Assembly: GCA_050015935.1 (NCBI GenBank)
Contig: JBEKAL010000208.1
Coordinates: 1-7,203 of the forward strand
Length of the DNA: 7,203 nucleotides
From: Roseiarcus sp050015935
GTDB taxonomy: Bacteria > Pseudomonadota > Alphaproteobacteria > Rhizobiales > Beijerinckiaceae
Direction: 5' to 3'
Shown: positions 6,701 to 7,203 of the stretch, piece by piece
How the letters are laid out: the number at the start of each line of letters is the position of its first letter
Position numbering within the stretch: position 1 is the first letter of the stretch
Translations under genes and position numbers: made by a program
The notes under the pieces: model-generated
What the model was told of the DNA's origin: nothing
The model's input: the letters and a program-made list of their open reading frames with translations, nothing else
The model's database searches: none

Positions 6701-7203
6701 TGGCGACCATTAATTGGTCGTTTTCGTCGAACAGGCTGACGCCCTGCGGAAGATTGGCGAGCAGCGCATCGAAACGCTGGTTCAAGCGCTCCAGTTGCGC
6801 GGCGTCGTCACGTATGCGCTGCACAGCGCGCGCGAGCGACCCAATCTCATCCGCGCGCGCGGTGAAGCTCGCCGCTGGTCCGTCCGCATCGCGGGGAAGG
6901 CGCGAGGCCTGGGCGCGCGTGTCGGCCATCGCATCCAGCGCGCGGGTTAGGCGGGCGATTGGACGCAGCACGCGGACTTCCACGAGGAGGCCGACAATCA
7001 AGAGTAGCGTAAACAGCGCGCCGAATACGACGAGGTCGGTGGTCAGCGAGCGGATCGCTTCGGCGCGCAGCGACTGGACCCGAACGGCGACCGCATCGAT
7101 TGGCGGGTCGCGCGCGGCCAGCGATTGCGTTAGCTTACGGACCGTCCAGGCGCGCCATTGCAGAAAGTCTAGCGGCGGCTTCGAGCCGTCACGCGCCGCG
7201 TCG
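3750..7203 (-). CDS. Hybrid sensor histidine kinase: TM-HAMP-PAS-PAS-HisKA-HATPase-REC-REC-Hpt (N-terminus outside window)
   Basis: This is a membrane-bound hybrid kinase that should autophosphorylate and pass phosphate through its own receivers and Hpt. The frame is open to the window edge, with 1150 residues visible (residue 1 at base 7202). In order they are: the end of a probably periplasmic helical region (1-56); a membrane helix (about 57-74, LVVFGALFTLLLIVGLLV); HAMP (about 75-130, with DEIG at 118); PAS 1 (about 142-257); PAS 2 (about 267-392, with WDYS and RRKDGDWAWI); HisKA with His417 in SHEIRTPMNAIIG; HATPase (about 517-633) with the N-box Asn530/534, DTGIG (566-570) and GGTGLGL (595-601); REC 1 with Asp658/659, Asp703 and Lys758; REC 2 with Glu803/Asp804, Asp847, Thr877 and Lys899; Hpt with His995 in AHNLKG; and a helical C-terminal tail of about 80 residues. 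In REC 1 the usual Thr/Ser switch position is Ala. The next gene, an HD-GYP regulator, overlaps its end and is the likely output. The signal sensed is unknown. Confidence 0.96.
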   Translation of the reverse strand, partial: DAARDGSKPPLDFLQWRAWTVRKLTQSLAARDPPIDAVAVRVQSLRAEAIRSLTTDLVVFGALFTLLLIVGLLVEVRVLRPIARLTRALDAMADTRAQASRLPRDADGPAASFTARADEIGSLARAVQRIRDDAAQLERLNQRFDALLANLPQGVSLFDENDQLMVANPRYAELYGLAADAPLIGLKLPAILALREHAAGAPVTGTDDLLGKKLAGAADGEIINGVCELPKGRVLALSGVRMPGGGWLATHLDITERRRIEEALRKSEARLSIALSASSTGLWDYSPGDDHAVYSDTWFTMLGYAPGELPSTGATFLALVHPDDLKIYGAALAAHSEKERETIDVELRMRRKDGDWAWIKTIGKAIERDLAGNPTRLIGIDIDVSETHRAQAELAIAKDEADRANKAKSNFLATMSHEIRTPMNAIIGLSHLLARTQITTRQSDYLGKLQSASQGLLAIINDILDFSKIEAGKLSIESVEFDVDDLLRNLTAVIAPKTREKELEFIVARDPAMPRRLVGDPLRLSQILTNLLSNAAKFTVAGEVALRVGGRLLDDGRFSLQAEVSDTGIGMSAEQIAALFRPFTQADASISRRFGGTGLGLAITGELASLLGGRIEVDSRLGTGSVFRFSAPVAVVEATPEDKRADSLLADKTVLIVDDSAAARDAVRAVLRHAGATVQAAASGAAALQLVGGSAQFDFIVLDHKMPGMDGVETLRRLRAAGVRSPIAIAASSGRDTLQRTLDAEFAPNDAPIGILEKPIAADALRALIRVAFGEAAAVVPPASAEQNASGAGLFDAEALIVEDNAVNQQVAAELIGALGVRAQIVGSGEEALDILRRRAVDVILMDIQMPGMDGLATTQAIRRQLRIVDTPIIAMTANAMAGDRERCLAAGMNDHVAKPIDPESLARTLATWLRRPDLRRRSERRAASPAAAEPNEAPALIHFNVAAALRHVNGNRALLKRLLGDFVSEHVDEAAKIQAAIADKDWSAARRRAHNLKGVALTLGASAVARAAAELERLTSVAAINDSAERIAATIASLAAALAEAAAEVATSPAAIPPDARPTRAVGASRPSLDRLLPIVDALSAKLAVGDAEAETDSAKLAEMLADTDVGATAKEVARLMMRFDFNDAIRALSELRAKLTSEVQDVVH
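3770..3775 (-). promoter_or_regulatory. Ribosome binding site that decides the HD-GYP start
   Basis: GTGAGG on the minus strand lies within the last codons of the kinase gene, with 6 nt between GAGG and the ATG at 3763. The GTG at 3775 is part of this site and so is unlikely to be the start itself. ATG 3748 has no comparable site. Confidence 0.6.

Noticed and set aside
3750..7001. Kinase start at the TTG at 7001
   Set aside because: The frame is open upstream to the window edge, and starting here would cut the membrane helix in half.
1..7203. CRISPR array, tRNA or rRNA genes, phage attachment site
   Set aside because: No regularly spaced repeats, tRNA-like cloverleaf or rRNA sequence was recognised by eye on either strand.

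Overview
The window looks like high-GC alphaproteobacterial chromosome, probably Rhizobiales (a methylotroph or Beijerinckiaceae-like genome would fit). This rests on codon use, the style of the intergenic DNA and the kinds of signalling proteins, and it is an inference: no marker gene is present.

Layout. (1) Bases 1-350 (+) hold the C-terminal end of an IS5-family transposase, cut by the window edge. A spacer of about 350 bp follows, with a short hairpin and a 10-bp direct repeat near the presumed end of the element. (2) Bases 707-1597 (+) hold a complete dienelactone-hydrolase-family protein, YghX-like, with an intact Glu/Cys/Asp/His set and an N-terminal twin-arginine-like segment. (3) Bases 1598-2620 hold no intact gene. 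On the minus strand at about 1974-2316 there is a decayed gene for a small chemoreceptor zinc-binding (CZB) domain protein, with one in-frame TAG and a frame change. The DNA between the hydrolase and this relic looks like intergenic repeat material. (4) Bases 2621-3763 (-) hold a REC-HD-GYP response regulator, a predicted cyclic-di-GMP phosphodiesterase. (5) Bases 3750-7203 (-) hold a very large hybrid sensor histidine kinase, running off the window at its N-terminal side: membrane helix, HAMP, two PAS domains, HisKA, HATPase, two REC domains, Hpt and a C-terminal helical tail.

How the genes work together. The kinase and the HD-GYP regulator are on the same strand and overlap by about 14 bp, kinase first, so they should form one translationally coupled operon. 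The expected path is a signal through the periplasmic or PAS modules, then His, Asp, Hpt His, and finally Asp58 of the regulator, which would switch cyclic-di-GMP breakdown. In architecture this resembles the RpfC/RpfG pair of xanthomonads, but the sensor part differs. The CZB relic lies just downstream on the same strand. CZB domains occur in chemoreceptors and in cyclic-di-GMP enzymes, so it may be a lost member of the same signalling neighbourhood. The hydrolase and the transposase are on the other strand and look functionally unrelated.
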